Shown: positions 39,080 through 49,218, counted from the stretch's first letter. The stretch is 64,000 bases of DNA from Flocculibacter collagenilyticus (GCF_016469335.1 NZ_CP059888.1:2852001-2916000), one strand, 5' to 3'. Program-made: numbers and translations. The notes: generated from the letters alone by a model not told the origin.

Positions 39080-39460
39080 ATGAATAACAAAGTAATGAAG
39101 TATATATTTTTAGGTGTAGGCATATATTTATTATTCGCAGCCTCTGTTTTGTTATTTTATACCGATGATCCTGACACTATGCATTGGGAAGACAGAGAAG
39201 CATACAACCGCAAATATATTGCCAGTATGTCGTTAGAAGATAATCACAATAAAAAAGCGGTCATTGAATACATGGGCGCACCAGACATTACTGAAGCCAA
39301 ACAAATAGATGGCGACAATGTACAGGTACTTTTTTATCGCACACAGCATGTTAAGTCTGACGGCATTACTACTAAAGATGAATGCACGCCGCTACTGTTT
39401 AAAAATGGCTTGTTAATTGCTTGGGGTGATACAGCGTATCAAACTTATAAAGATATTTAA
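39080..39460 (+). CDS. DUF3192 family protein with membrane anchor
   Basis: 126-residue paralogue of the lipoprotein at 21853-22218. The C-terminal domain matches closely (VQVLFYRTQHVKSDGITTKD, ECTPLLFKNGLLIAWGDTAY). Instead of a lipobox it has an uncleaved-looking N-terminal transmembrane helix (YIFLGVGIYLLFAASVLLFY, about residues 8-27). The soluble domain should face the periplasm. GGAATATC precedes the ATG. The next gene, a degenerate HD-type protein, starts 7 bases after its stop, implying coupling. Function unknown. Confidence 0.8.
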   Translation: MNNKVMKYIFLGVGIYLLFAASVLLFYTDDPDTMHWEDREAYNRKYIASMSLEDNHNKKAVIEYMGAPDITEAKQIDGDNVQVLFYRTQHVKSDGITTKDECTPLLFKNGLLIAWGDTAYQTYKDI

Positions 39461-39467
39461 CTAAGCT

Positions 39468-41288
39468 GTGAATCCACCTGAAGCGAACTATGAAAATGTT
39501 GTAGAAAAACTACACGAGGCAATTGCCAACGTGTATCGTGCTGCGTCAAATAAATCGCATTGGCCGAAACTCCATCCGCTTATTACATTAGTCGCTGAAC
39601 AATTAGACGAGCTTTACTGTCAAGCGCCTGCCCTTGTCGTTAGTCAACTTCATATTAATTCGAATCAATTAGATTACGTCGAAAAGCTAACGCTCAACAC
39701 CGCGATACTCACCTTGTTATTGAGCCATTCACATGAGTGGGAGAAGCATTCACGAGTGTCATTAATTTGTGCTGCATTGAGTGCCTTTCTAAGAAATAAA
39801 GAAGAATTAAACTTATACAGTAATAAAAAAACGTTAACCCAAGTTCAACGCGAGTCTATGCAGTTGATGCCGCTTAAAAGTTATCAATTACTAAAAGCCA
39901 TCAAAGTAAAAGAGCCTTTATGGCTTAATAGCGTTCTAAAATACAACGAGAACATTAACGGCAAAGGGTTGCCCCAAAAGTTATCGTTATCAAAACAAGA
40001 TGATGGCTCTAAACTATTGTATTGCGCAGTTAATATCGCATTAAAAGTAACGCCCTGCCCTCGCACCGCAACAATGCGTCTAACAGATGCAATTAAACGA
40101 CTTTTATTGCAACCAAACCATCAAGGCCTGTATTCGTTGCTATCTCCTTTTATCGCACAGTATTACCCAGTTTCTGATGGCATGATCGTTAGTTATCAAG
40201 CTAAACGCTCACACCTTCAAGCAGAAGAAAAAACAACGCAAATCGCCATGATAGTGGGAAAAGTAAGTGACGCTAATACTTACATTGTGTTTAAATTTTT
40301 AAATAACAAAGTGGGTATTCAAGGCGAGTATGATTTAGTGAATACCAAAACCATTAACTTAATCTACCCGCCTCAACAGCTTGCTGCTCCAACATTTATT
40401 GCATCTATTTGGGGCAGTGCGTTAAGCTCATTTGCTAAAGAGCGCAAAGTCGCACGTGTGATGCCCGCATCTAAATACAAACCATCCATGATGCGCGCAC
40501 CAAATGATCTAAAGCAATTGCTGGCTTTCATCAATACTGAACCACCACTTAATCGATTAGTAGATCGTATTTCCGACTCTGGTGCGCTGGCGCAACTTAT
40601 TTTGCGCGAAGCTAACCAAGAAACAACGAATGCCAAACCCATCACTGACCTGAAGCATGCGATAATGATGCTAGGGCTAGCTCGATTACCTGCGTTACTT
40701 TCAAATGGTAAGCTGCTTGATGCGATTGTAAGAATGAGATATGCCAACTTCGCATTCGACTTTGAAAAGCTTTACACGTTAATGTTAGTTGCCAAGGTAT
40801 TGGCTGATAAGTGCTATTACTTATTACCCGAAGAAGCGGCAATGCTCAGTGCATTTTGGGCTGCACCGTGTTTTATGAGTAAAACACTAAAAATACAAAC
40901 TCGCCGCTATACTTACAAAACGCTGACGGGTGAAGAGGCACTGAAGATAACGCAATTGTTTGAACTAACAGGTATTGAGAACTACAGCCCTACTGCACAA
41001 AAGCTAGCTAAACAGTGGCTGCTGCCTGCTGAGAGCACTGAAGCATTTAAACAAATAGAAACGTTACCGGCCAGTATGCAAGGCTTAAAAAAGGTGCGCA
41101 CCATTGCTAGTCTTATTGGCTCAGCTACATTAATTACACATCAAATATATAACCCTAATGCCTCACAAGATGCGTTTACTAAAAAATACTTATCTCAGTC
41201 GTTTAAACTGCTCGATTTAAATATAAATAACAGTAACTTTATCGTGAATAAAGTATTAAGCCTGTACCCCGTCTATACTCCTTTATAA
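39468..41288 (+). CDS. degenerate HD-GYP-like plus HDOD-like protein
   Basis: 606-residue cytoplasmic protein. Residues ~70-170 read like an HD-GYP domain that lost its ligands: where active members have HHExxDGxGYP, this has KYNENINGKGLP (about 158-169), and the HD pair is gone (HSHEWEKHSRVSLICAA). Residues ~345-500 resemble an HDOD domain (PPLNRLVDRISDSGALAQL, ILREANQ, LKHAIMMLGLARLPALL), again without a metal-binding HD motif. It is probably a regulatory scaffold rather than a phosphodiesterase. The start is GTG 7 bases after the DUF3192 stop. The assignment is by eye and would need profile searches. Confidence 0.6.
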   Translation: MNPPEANYENVVEKLHEAIANVYRAASNKSHWPKLHPLITLVAEQLDELYCQAPALVVSQLHINSNQLDYVEKLTLNTAILTLLLSHSHEWEKHSRVSLICAALSAFLRNKEELNLYSNKKTLTQVQRESMQLMPLKSYQLLKAIKVKEPLWLNSVLKYNENINGKGLPQKLSLSKQDDGSKLLYCAVNIALKVTPCPRTATMRLTDAIKRLLLQPNHQGLYSLLSPFIAQYYPVSDGMIVSYQAKRSHLQAEEKTTQIAMIVGKVSDANTYIVFKFLNNKVGIQGEYDLVNTKTINLIYPPQQLAAPTFIASIWGSALSSFAKERKVARVMPASKYKPSMMRAPNDLKQLLAFINTEPPLNRLVDRISDSGALAQLILREANQETTNAKPITDLKHAIMMLGLARLPALLSNGKLLDAIVRMRYANFAFDFEKLYTLMLVAKVLADKCYYLLPEEAAMLSAFWAAPCFMSKTLKIQTRRYTYKTLTGEEALKITQLFELTGIENYSPTAQKLAKQWLLPAESTEAFKQIETLPASMQGLKKVRTIASLIGSATLITHQIYNPNASQDAFTKKYLSQSFKLLDLNINNSNFIVNKVLSLYPVYTPL

Positions 41289-41464
41289 AGATACTCGCGC
41301 ACTAGTTTAACTTTAGTGTTAAATAGTTGTAGTTAAGTGCTTATTCAGTGCGCATCTGGGTTCTATAACTGGAAAATATTGCGTTTTTTTGCTATAAAAC
41401 GCGCATCATTCATTCCTCTACGGTTTCTCTGACTTAATGAAGCCGTGTACTTTAAGGGTAAGTC

Positions 41465-42472
41465 ATGTCAAAACAAACAATTACAGTAATCAAAGGTGAC
41501 GGAATTGGTCCAAGCATCATTGACTCTGCCTTAGCAATTTTAGAAAAAGTTGGTTGTGATTTCGATTACGAATTTGTAGACGCAGGTTTAACAGCATTAG
41601 AAAAAACAGGTGAGTTATTACCGCAAGAAACATTGGATGCTATTGCGCGAAATAAAGTTTCACTAAAAGGCCCTTTAACAACACCAGTTGGTGAAGGCTT
41701 CACTTCAATCAATGTGACGTTACGTAAAAAGTTTGATTTATACGCTAACCTACGCCCAGTACTTTCTTTTAAAGGTACTAAAGCCCGCTACGAAAATATT
41801 GATATTTTAACGATTCGTGAAAATACTGAAGGTATGTACTCTGGCCTAGGCCAAGTGACATCTGAAGATGGTAGCGAAGCGGAAGCAATGAGTAAAATTA
41901 CGCGCGAAGGTGCAGAGCGTATCGTGACGTTTGCATACGAAACAGCACGCCGTGAAGGCCGTAAGAAAGTGACAGCTTTCCATAAAGCAAACATTCTTAA
42001 ATCTACTTCAGGTTTATTCTTAAAAGTAGCTAGAGAAGTTGGTGAGCGTTACCCAGACATCGAATCAGCAGAAATGATTGTTGATAACGCATGTATGCAA
42101 TTGGTAATGAACCCAGAGCAATTTGACGTAATCGTTACCACTAACTTATTCGGTGATATCATCTCTGATTTATGTGCTGGTTTAGTTGGTGGTTTAGGTA
42201 TGGCACCAGGTGCAAATATTGGTAAAGACTGCGCAATTTTTGAAGCAGTACATGGTAGCGCACCAGACATCGCAGGCAAAAATTTAGCGAACCCTACTTC
42301 TGTTATCCTAGCGTCAATTCAGATGCTTGAATATTTAGACATGTCTGACAAAGCAGCGCGTATTCGTGCAGCTATCAAAGATGTTATTGAAACGGGTGAC
42401 AGAACAACACGCGATTTAGGTGGTACACACGGTACTACTGACTTCACTGATGCAGTATTAGAGCGTTTGTAA
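41465..42472 (+). CDS. isocitrate dehydrogenase, NAD-type, 335 residues
   Basis: Oxidative decarboxylation of isocitrate to 2-oxoglutarate. The compact 335-residue beta-decarboxylating dehydrogenase has the substrate loop SINVTLRKKFDLYANLRP (Ser, Asn and Arg ligands), ENTEGMYSGLGQ, the catalytic lysine region ANILKSTSGLF and metal aspartates in TTNLFGDIISDLC. The coenzyme segment HGSAPDIAGKNLANPTS has Asp-Ile where NADP enzymes have Lys-Tyr, pointing to NAD preference. It differs from the ~416-residue NADP enzyme of E. coli. 3-isopropylmalate or homoisocitrate dehydrogenase are less likely given the Ser/Asn loop. A strong terminator follows. Confidence 0.88.
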   Translation: MSKQTITVIKGDGIGPSIIDSALAILEKVGCDFDYEFVDAGLTALEKTGELLPQETLDAIARNKVSLKGPLTTPVGEGFTSINVTLRKKFDLYANLRPVLSFKGTKARYENIDILTIRENTEGMYSGLGQVTSEDGSEAEAMSKITREGAERIVTFAYETARREGRKKVTAFHKANILKSTSGLFLKVAREVGERYPDIESAEMIVDNACMQLVMNPEQFDVIVTTNLFGDIISDLCAGLVGGLGMAPGANIGKDCAIFEAVHGSAPDIAGKNLANPTSVILASIQMLEYLDMSDKAARIRAAIKDVIETGDRTTRDLGGTHGTTDFTDAVLERL

Positions 42473-42498
42473 TCACTAACCATCAATGATTAACCATT

Positions 42499-42524
42499 AA
42501 AAAACCCGCAACTGCGGGTTTTTT
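42499..42524 (+). terminator. intrinsic terminator after isocitrate dehydrogenase
   Basis: AAAAAACCCGC and GCGGGTTTTTT, 42499 to 42524, form a stable stem with a 4-base loop and T run on the plus strand. The A run on the other side makes it potentially bidirectional, also serving the convergent outer-membrane protein gene. Confidence 0.92.
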
Positions 42525-42556
42525 CTTATACGTAAGTAACTGTAAATAGTGACTGC

Positions 42557-43159
42557 TTAGAAAGCATATACAACACCTAAATAAGCATTTTGGATGGTGA
42601 GATCACCTTCAGCATGCATGCGTTCATACTCCGTTCTAATTCGCCATGATTTTGACAAGTTTTGCTCCCATCCCAAGCCAAACGTTAGTGCATTATCATT
42701 TAGGTGTTTTTCACAGCGATTGTTATTTTCAACCACGGTGTAAGTTCCTGAACATGTTGTTTGACCGTATACCACTTGCGTTGCATCTAATTTAGTCGCA
42801 CCTATTTTGTAATATAGCTGGCCAGCTTGCGATGAGGCGATACCTAATAATGATAAACTAATGCCCTCGCCTTCAAATCCATTTTTAAATACTGTGTTTG
42901 ACGTATCTGTATCAACATTAACAAATACCGTTCGCACCTCTTCAACCTCTCCTAAGTCAGCATAGCCAAGCTCAATCGCCCATTGTGGATGAATCCGTAA
43001 ACCTGTCACGACCTTAATTGCGCTATTGTCGCTATTTCGACCTTCATTCTCGATTTTTCCATAACTGGTGAATGCACCGACATACACTGACTCTGCCGCC
43101 ACATTCCATGACAGTATTGAAAAACAAGCAAGTGTTGTAAAAAGTTTCTGTAGTTTCAT
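42557..43159 (-). CDS. outer-membrane beta-barrel protein, small porin-like
   Basis: 200-residue protein with a signal peptide (MKLQKLFTTLACFSILSWNV, cleavage after AAE/VAA near residue 22). The rest is alternating hydrophobic strands typical of an 8-stranded OmpA/OmpW-like barrel: VYVGAFTSYGKIENEG, WAIELGYADLGEVEE, LYYKIGATKLDATQV, FGLGWEQNLSKSWRIRTEY, closing with YLGVVYAF and its terminal Phe. Two cysteines in the middle (TTCSGTY and NRCEKH) may form an extracellular disulfide. It lies 8 bases downstream of rlmM on the same strand. Specific function unknown. Confidence 0.8.
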   Translation of the reverse strand: MKLQKLFTTLACFSILSWNVAAESVYVGAFTSYGKIENEGRNSDNSAIKVVTGLRIHPQWAIELGYADLGEVEEVRTVFVNVDTDTSNTVFKNGFEGEGISLSLLGIASSQAGQLYYKIGATKLDATQVVYGQTTCSGTYTVVENNNRCEKHLNDNALTFGLGWEQNLSKSWRIRTEYERMHAEGDLTIQNAYLGVVYAF

Positions 43160-43167
43160 TCTAATTT

Positions 43168-44241
43168 TTACCTAGTGATGTGTAATTTGCGAATGTGTAC
43201 GGTGATTTCTTCACGATCATGATACAAGTGCTTAGCTTGTAATTCGTATTTTATTCCATACTCTTTTAATAAATTTTTCGCTATTTCAATGCTTTCTTGC
43301 ACTGTTTCATATCGTTTCTTCATGGGCAATTTTAAATTAAAAATCGTTTCTTGGCACCACCCATTACATAACCATTGTGCCATTAATGCAGCTACCCGTG
43401 TTGGTTTCTCAATCATGTCGCACACCAACCAGTAATTTGCGCTAGCTTTAGGCTCAAATTTAAAGCCGTCTTCACGATAGTGAGTAACTAACCCCGTACC
43501 CATTAAATATTCATCCATAGCGCCATTATCTATTGCTGCTACACGCATCCCTCTTTCAACTAGTTGATAAGTCCAGCCCCCCGGGCACGCCCCTAAATCA
43601 ACCGCATGAAGGCCAGCACCTAAACGCTGCTCAGTATTTTCTCTAATGAAAAGGTTAAAGGCTTCATCTAGCTTCAAGGTTGAGCGACTTGGCGCTTTAG
43701 ATGGAAATTTTAAGCGTGGTATCCCCATGTGGTACGGCGAATTATTATTACTGTATGACACGCCAATAAATGCCCTGTCATTGGCAGTAAACATTATGTG
43801 CATAACTGGTTTATTAGTTTGCTCTGTTCGCGTTAATTTATTATTTTTACGAAGCGCCTGACGCAATGGCACTGCGAATTTCTTGCAAAATTTACTCAGT
43901 TCTTTAGCTTCATTTGTATCTGCGGTTTCAACTCGCAACTCTCCGCAAAGCGGAAAATCTGTGATCACATTTAGTACTGCTGACACACGATCGTCCAATG
44001 GCATATCAGTCACTTCTGGTACACTTGCAAAAAACTGTCTGGCAAAAATGAAGCTTGAAAAATCAATTTTTTTAATTAGCTTTTTTGCATCATCGCTCTG
44101 ATAACACTCAAATACCACATACCCACTGTTAGCGGTGGCTCTAGGGAAACCAAAAACATCGATTTGCGAGGCTTTTTCTTGTATTTCGGCCGCACAGTCA
44201 TTTTCAAAACCTTGGCGGCAGTACAACACTAAACTATTCAC
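43168..44241 (-). CDS. rlmM: 23S rRNA 2'-O-ribose C2498 methyltransferase RlmM
   Basis: Methylates C2498 of 23S rRNA. N-terminal THUMP-like domain begins [16 protein letters not shown], as in E. coli RlmM. The Rossmann methyltransferase part has the SAM motif [17 protein letters not shown], catalytic lysine near [12 protein letters not shown], an aspartate in [14 protein letters not shown] and a lysine in [11 protein letters not shown], the K-D-K-E type arrangement. At 357 residues it is close to E. coli (366). The start is GTG at 44241, since the sequence aligns from there. It follows the DUF423 gene, the E. coli order. Confidence 0.95.
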   Translation of the reverse strand: MNSLVLYCRQGFENDCAAEIQEKASQIDVFGFPRATANSGYVVFECYQSDDAKKLIKKIDFSSFIFARQFFASVPEVTDMPLDDRVSAVLNVITDFPLCGELRVETADTNEAKELSKFCKKFAVPLRQALRKNNKLTRTEQTNKPVMHIMFTANDRAFIGVSYSNNNSPYHMGIPRLKFPSKAPSRSTLKLDEAFNLFIRENTEQRLGAGLHAVDLGACPGGWTYQLVERGMRVAAIDNGAMDEYLMGTGLVTHYREDGFKFEPKASANYWLVCDMIEKPTRVAALMAQWLCNGWCQETIFNLKLPMKKRYETVQESIEIAKNLLKEYGIKYELQAKHLYHDREEITVHIRKLHITR

Positions 44242-44308
44242 TATTATTTCACTTTTAGTTTTTATGTATGATTTCTATATTTATTTAACGTTGAGGGATG
44301 CAATAATG

Positions 44309-44695
44309 CTAAGACTTAACAACGGCATACGCCAATACGCACCAGCCTAGAATAAAGCATAGCCCTCCTAATGGCGTAACTGGACCCCAGATTTTATTTT
44401 GTGTTAGTGCCAATAAATATAGGCTGCCACTAAATAACACTGTACCTAATATAAACAACCCAGCCGCAACCGTTAATGGCGTAGCGCTTGATACTTCGTG
44501 GCTAACTTGTTGCTTGATAAGAACGCCAACGGCCAACAATGCCAAAGCATGAAACATTTGGTATTGCACACCTGTTTGGAATACGCTGATAAGGTGCGCA
44601 GGTAACTTTCCTTTTAATGCGTGTGCAGCAAATGCCCCCAATATTACTGTGAGCGCACCACTGACACTACCTACTAAGAGAATTATTTTTTCCAT
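44309..44695 (-). CDS. DUF423 family inner-membrane protein (YgdD-like)
   Basis: 128-residue integral membrane protein with four predicted helices and the DUF423 signature: GALTVILGAFAAHALKGKL near the start, FQTGVQYQMFHALALLAVG in the middle and WGPVTPLGGLCFILGW near the end. No function is established for the family. GGAG lies 10 bases before the ATG. It sits between the hydrolase gene and rlmM; gcvA-ygdD-rlmM is conserved in enterics. Confidence 0.9.
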   Translation of the reverse strand: MEKIILLVGSVSGALTVILGAFAAHALKGKLPAHLISVFQTGVQYQMFHALALLAVGVLIKQQVSHEVSSATPLTVAAGLFILGTVLFSGSLYLLALTQNKIWGPVTPLGGLCFILGWCVLAYAVVKS

Positions 44696-44718
44696 TACGC
44701 GACTCCGTGTTTGGACTT

Positions 44719-45435
44719 TTACTCAGGTAAATCTGCTTTAATAAATTTAATCGTTCTTTCAACTGCTTGTTGAATATTATGCTCAAGAGTAAGGCCACTG
44801 GCTTTTCTTGGCTTAAAGCTATGATCACCGTCTTTCAAAAACGATAAGATTATATTATTAGATAATGAATAGCTTTGGATTTCGCTTTCATTGCCAAACG
44901 TATCTCGCTCACCTTGCAGTATCAGTAGCTTTGATTGAAATGCTGCTAAGTGTTCAGTACGGAGTTTGTCAGGCTTTCCTGGCGGATGGAATGGATAACC
45001 AAATACAACGATCCCCGATAGTGTATCTGAATAGCTTGACGGCAGCAGCGTAGACATTCTGCCCCCCATTGATTTACCACCAACAAACAAGGGCAAGTGC
45101 TTATCGACGCCAGATACTTCTCCTTGTTGAACTTGATCAATAATTGCCTGATAAGCGCTTAGGAGTACCTCGGCCTTATTAGGCGGCCGTTTTTTCCCGT
45201 CAATCATGCGTTGTTGCATATAAGGGAAATTGAAGCGAATCACATTTATATTGGCGGCCTGTAATGCTATTGCGATTTGCTCCATAAAATCTGAAGCCAT
45301 ATCTGCACCAGCACCATGTGCAAAGATGAAGTTTGCTTGAGCCTTCACTGCCAAATTGATTGATAAGTTACTTGCTTGGTTGTTTGACATCTTTTCACTA
45401 TTTACCTTGCCATTAGTGGCCTTATCATTATTCAT
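44719..45435 (-). CDS. alpha/beta hydrolase of the KANL3/Tex30 type
   Basis: Predicted serine hydrolase. After a polar N-terminal tail (about 35 residues, NDKATNGKVNSEKMSN) the fold begins FIFAHGAGADMASDFM, an oxyanion-region motif. The nucleophile elbow is GGKSMGGRMS with the serine in GKSMG. The acid and base are probably Asp in LILQGERDTFG and His in KDGDHSFKPRK. The substrate is unknown. I use ATG 45435, which overlaps the gcvA 3' end by 8 bases; a TTG three codons upstream is less likely. It is inserted between gcvA and the DUF423 gene. Confidence 0.85.
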   Translation of the reverse strand: MNNDKATNGKVNSEKMSNNQASNLSINLAVKAQANFIFAHGAGADMASDFMEQIAIALQAANINVIRFNFPYMQQRMIDGKKRPPNKAEVLLSAYQAIIDQVQQGEVSGVDKHLPLFVGGKSMGGRMSTLLPSSYSDTLSGIVVFGYPFHPPGKPDKLRTEHLAAFQSKLLILQGERDTFGNESEIQSYSLSNNIILSFLKDGDHSFKPRKASGLTLEHNIQQAVERTIKFIKADLPE

Positions 45436-46345
45436 CTTGAACAAACTCTTGCTCTTGTTGCTCTTGCTCCACCATGCTTAGCATCCAATCTCTGAACGCA
45501 ACTATTTTACCGAGTTCAGATTGGCTCGAGTCACAGACCAAATAGTATGCGTTTTTACTAACCAACACATTGTTAAACGGAATCACTAAGCGGCCAGCAT
45601 CTAACTCAGGTTTAGCTAATACACTATGTCCTAGCGCAACGCCTTGGCCGTGCGCAGCTGCTTGTAATACCATTGAAGAGTGACTGAAAATTGGCCCTTG
45701 GTTTACATTAATACCTTTAATGTCTTGCTGTTTCATCCACTCTTTCCAATCTTTACGTGAGCCATCATGAAGCAGTACATGATTTTTAAGATCATCTGCA
45801 GATTTGAGTGGCTTTGGCCCATTTAATATTAACGGTGAACATACTGGAATAAGATACTCGGTATGTAATTTATCGGCGTGTATATTTGCCCACTTGCCTT
45901 TACCATAATAAATAGCAACATCGACATCATCTGTTAAAGAACCTTCTTCTAAATCTACTGCTTTAATTCGTACATCTATTTCCGGATGAATTTCGCTAAA
46001 TAAATTGAGTCTTGGTACTAACCACTGAATCGCGAAGCTAGGCGGTAAACTAACCGTAATCGCGCCTTTAGCACCTCTAGCTAATAATTTTTCGGTTGCA
46101 TCATGTAGTTGCCCAAAGATGTCCTTTATATCAAGAAAGTAACTTTGCCCTTCTTCCGTCAATAATAAAGAACGGTTTTTACGCATAAAAAGTTTTAAGC
46201 CTAAGTGCTCTTCCAATGCTTTAATTTGATGAGAAACCGCGGCCTGTGTTACGTACAGCTCTTCCGCAGCCTTAGTAAAACTTAGCTGCCTTGCCGCAAC
46301 TTCAAACGCCTTGAGAGCGTTTAGGGGAGGTAACCTTCTTGACAT
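45428..46345 (-). CDS. gcvA: LysR-family transcriptional regulator GcvA
   Basis: Regulates the glycine cleavage operon in response to glycine. N-terminal winged helix-turn-helix has the GcvA-specific start MSRRLPPLNALKAFEVAAR, and AAEELYVTQAAVSHQIKALE forms the recognition helix. The C-terminal half is the LysR substrate-binding domain. The length of 305 matches E. coli GcvA. It lies upstream of the hydrolase, DUF423 and rlmM genes, as in E. coli gcvA-ygdD-rlmM. The glycine cleavage genes and gcvB sRNA are not in this window. Confidence 0.9.
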   Translation of the reverse strand: MSRRLPPLNALKAFEVAARQLSFTKAAEELYVTQAAVSHQIKALEEHLGLKLFMRKNRSLLLTEEGQSYFLDIKDIFGQLHDATEKLLARGAKGAITVSLPPSFAIQWLVPRLNLFSEIHPEIDVRIKAVDLEEGSLTDDVDVAIYYGKGKWANIHADKLHTEYLIPVCSPLILNGPKPLKSADDLKNHVLLHDGSRKDWKEWMKQQDIKGINVNQGPIFSHSSMVLQAAAHGQGVALGHSVLAKPELDAGRLVIPFNNVLVSKNAYYLVCDSSQSELGKIVAFRDWMLSMVEQEQQEQEFVQDE

Positions 46346-46573
46346 GACAATTCCGTGAAAGATTCATTAGTTTTTATAATGCAATTGTATTACATTTAAT
46401 CATTTTTTAAAAACAATTTTTTAAACTATATTACACACGCAGAACAGAAAGGCTTTATGTTTAAGGGTTTAACGGGGTAACTAAAAATATAACGTCTAAC
46501 AACTGCATTTTTATGCACTTTTTAATCATTAATATTTTTAACCTGAAATATGTACCAGTTTGGGAGCCAAATT

Positions 46574-46891
46574 ATGAAATCGTACACACTTATTAAACCA
46601 GCTATGCTAACTTTAATTGCCGTTACCACTTTAAGCACATTTAACATTCAAGCTAATACACAAACAAATAATGCCGTATCGTCAACTGATATTGATGATA
46701 CTAATAAACATGTATCACAGCTAATTACTTCTGCTCAGCACACCTTAAGCAATGAAATTAGCCAAACGAACAAGGTGAACGCTCAACAAGCATTAACAAG
46801 TGCACACGCTTTGTTAATGACCATGTTAGAGCCAGTTACGCTGCCTGCTGACACAGGGTTAACAACTATTGTAGAGTCTATTGCAGAGTAA
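46574..46891 (+). CDS. small secreted hypothetical protein
   Basis: 105-residue product from ATG 46574, chosen because GGGAG lies 8 bases upstream; the frame extends 8 codons further. Signal peptide MKSYTLIKPAMLTLIAVTTL ends near IQANT. The mature part is polar and helical (ISQTNKVNAQQALTSAHALL) with no cysteine or known motif. It lies alone between divergent gcvA and convergent kdsA. Not recognised as a known family. Confidence 0.65.
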   Translation: MKSYTLIKPAMLTLIAVTTLSTFNIQANTQTNNAVSSTDIDDTNKHVSQLITSAQHTLSNEISQTNKVNAQQALTSAHALLMTMLEPVTLPADTGLTTIVESIAE

Positions 46892-46916
46892 TACTGCAAC
46901 TCTTGCTTCCAGTTAA

Positions 46917-46946
46917 CGAGTGATGCCCGAAAAAGCGCATCACTCG
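46917..46946. terminator. hairpin between the secreted protein gene and kdsA
   Basis: CGAGTGATGC (46917-46926) pairs with GCATCACTCG (46937-46946) around a 10-base loop rich in A. It lies between convergent genes. Tails are only moderately T-rich, so I call it a likely bidirectional terminator. Confidence 0.65.
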
Positions 46947-46972
46947 CTTTAACCAACTAGAGTTTGTTTATC

Positions 46973-47818
<846 letters not shown>

Positions 47819-47833
47819 TTAATCCTGAAAAGA

Positions 47834-47863
47834 AAAATGAACGGCAAAATAACCGTTCATTTT
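47834..47863 (-). terminator. intrinsic terminator after the DUF819 gene
   Basis: AAAATGAACGG (47834-47844) and CCGTTCATTTT (47853-47863) form an 11-bp stem. On the minus strand the tail reads TTTTTCTTTTC. It lies between the DUF819 gene and kdsA, so kdsA would need its own promoter or read-through. Confidence 0.85.
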
Positions 47864-47902
47864 ATTATAGAAAGTTTTTCTAGTTATACGTCTAAAACGC
47901 GT

Positions 47903-49153
47903 CTACGAAGACACTAATTGCATTAGCTGTCCGCAGAACCAAGCCATGTAAGTACCAACTGCATAACCAAATACCGCTAATAATACACCTACAGGCGCTA
48001 ACGATGGATGGAATGCAGATGCCACAACAGGTGCTGACGCAGCACCGCCGACATTGGCTTGGCTACCAACCGCCATATAGAAAAGTGGTGCTTTAATTAA
48101 TTTAGCGACTATTAGCATGATTGAAGCGTGTACTAGCATCCAAATAATACCAATAACAAAGTAAATTGGCGTTTCAAATATCGCCATAATATCCATGTGC
48201 ATACCAATTGATGCAATTAATATATATAAATACACGGTTGCCACTTTAGACGCACCTGCGGCTTCAATTTTCCTTACACGTGTGAAAGATAATGCTATAC
48301 CAATAGTCGTTGTGATAATAATCATCCAGAAGAATTTACTGTGAAAACTAAGCTTTTTAGTTTCTGGATAATGCTCAATGAAAAATGGCGTAATGAAGTC
48401 AGCCATAAAGTGCGCTAAGCCTGTAATACCAAAACCAATAGCAACAATCGTCATGTAATCATTGGCATTCGGCATTCTTGAGTGTTCTGCATGATAAGCT
48501 TCCGCCTTTTTGCGTAGCCTAGTAATTGCAGTGGTATCAGCGCCTGTTTTTGCATCAATACTTTTTGCATTAGCCGCCATAAATAGCAGCACTGCCATCC
48601 ATATGTTCGCAACGATAACATCTACTGTTACCATAATAGAGAATATATTGCCTCCAACTTCATAAATTTCCTTCATTGACGCTTGGTTAGCACCACCGCC
48701 TATCCAACTACCTGCAACCGTTGTCATTCCTCGCCACAACGCCTCTGGCCCAGCGCCTCCAACTAACTCAGGCTGAAAGGCTGAAATAATCAGAATAGAA
48801 ATAGGCCCACCTATTACAATGCCGACCGTTCCCACCAAGAACATAATTAACGCTTTTGGACCTAAAGATAAAATAGCCTTTAAATCTACACTTAAGGTTA
48901 ATAGTACTAAACACGCTGGCAACAGCACCCTTGAAGCAACCCAATATACTTTTGAGTGTTCACCATCAATAATATTAAATGTATTTAATAAGGAAGGTAG
49001 GAAGTAACACAATAATATGACGGGTACATATTTGTAAAACTTCTGCCAAAATGGATTACTACTATGACTGGTTTTAAAAATTAACCCTAACAGAACCGCT
49101 AGGATCCCCAAAACGGTTACATCGTTTTGGATAAGCACTTCACTTGCCGACAT
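47903..49153 (-). CDS. DUF819 family integral membrane protein (YjcL-like)
   Basis: 416-residue inner-membrane protein with about 11-12 predicted helices. DUF819 features are seen: LGPKALIMFLVGTVGIVIGG, MTTVAGSWIGGGANQASMKE and, near the C-terminus, VGSQANVGGAASAPVVASAF. The repeated glycine-rich G-GGANQ and N-GG motifs resemble paired transporter helices, so a solute transporter is likely, but the substrate is unknown. GGAG lies 5 bases before the ATG. It is inserted between sirB1 and kdsA. Confidence 0.88.
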   Translation of the reverse strand: MSASEVLIQNDVTVLGILAVLLGLIFKTSHSSNPFWQKFYKYVPVILLCYFLPSLLNTFNIIDGEHSKVYWVASRVLLPACLVLLTLSVDLKAILSLGPKALIMFLVGTVGIVIGGPISILIISAFQPELVGGAGPEALWRGMTTVAGSWIGGGANQASMKEIYEVGGNIFSIMVTVDVIVANIWMAVLLFMAANAKSIDAKTGADTTAITRLRKKAEAYHAEHSRMPNANDYMTIVAIGFGITGLAHFMADFITPFFIEHYPETKKLSFHSKFFWMIIITTTIGIALSFTRVRKIEAAGASKVATVYLYILIASIGMHMDIMAIFETPIYFVIGIIWMLVHASIMLIVAKLIKAPLFYMAVGSQANVGGAASAPVVASAFHPSLAPVGVLLAVFGYAVGTYMAWFCGQLMQLVSS

Positions 49154-49218
49154 GGAATCTCCACTAATTATTTTTATAAATTTTTTGAAGCGTGTTGTTT
49201 AAAAGTTTTAAAGCATCA

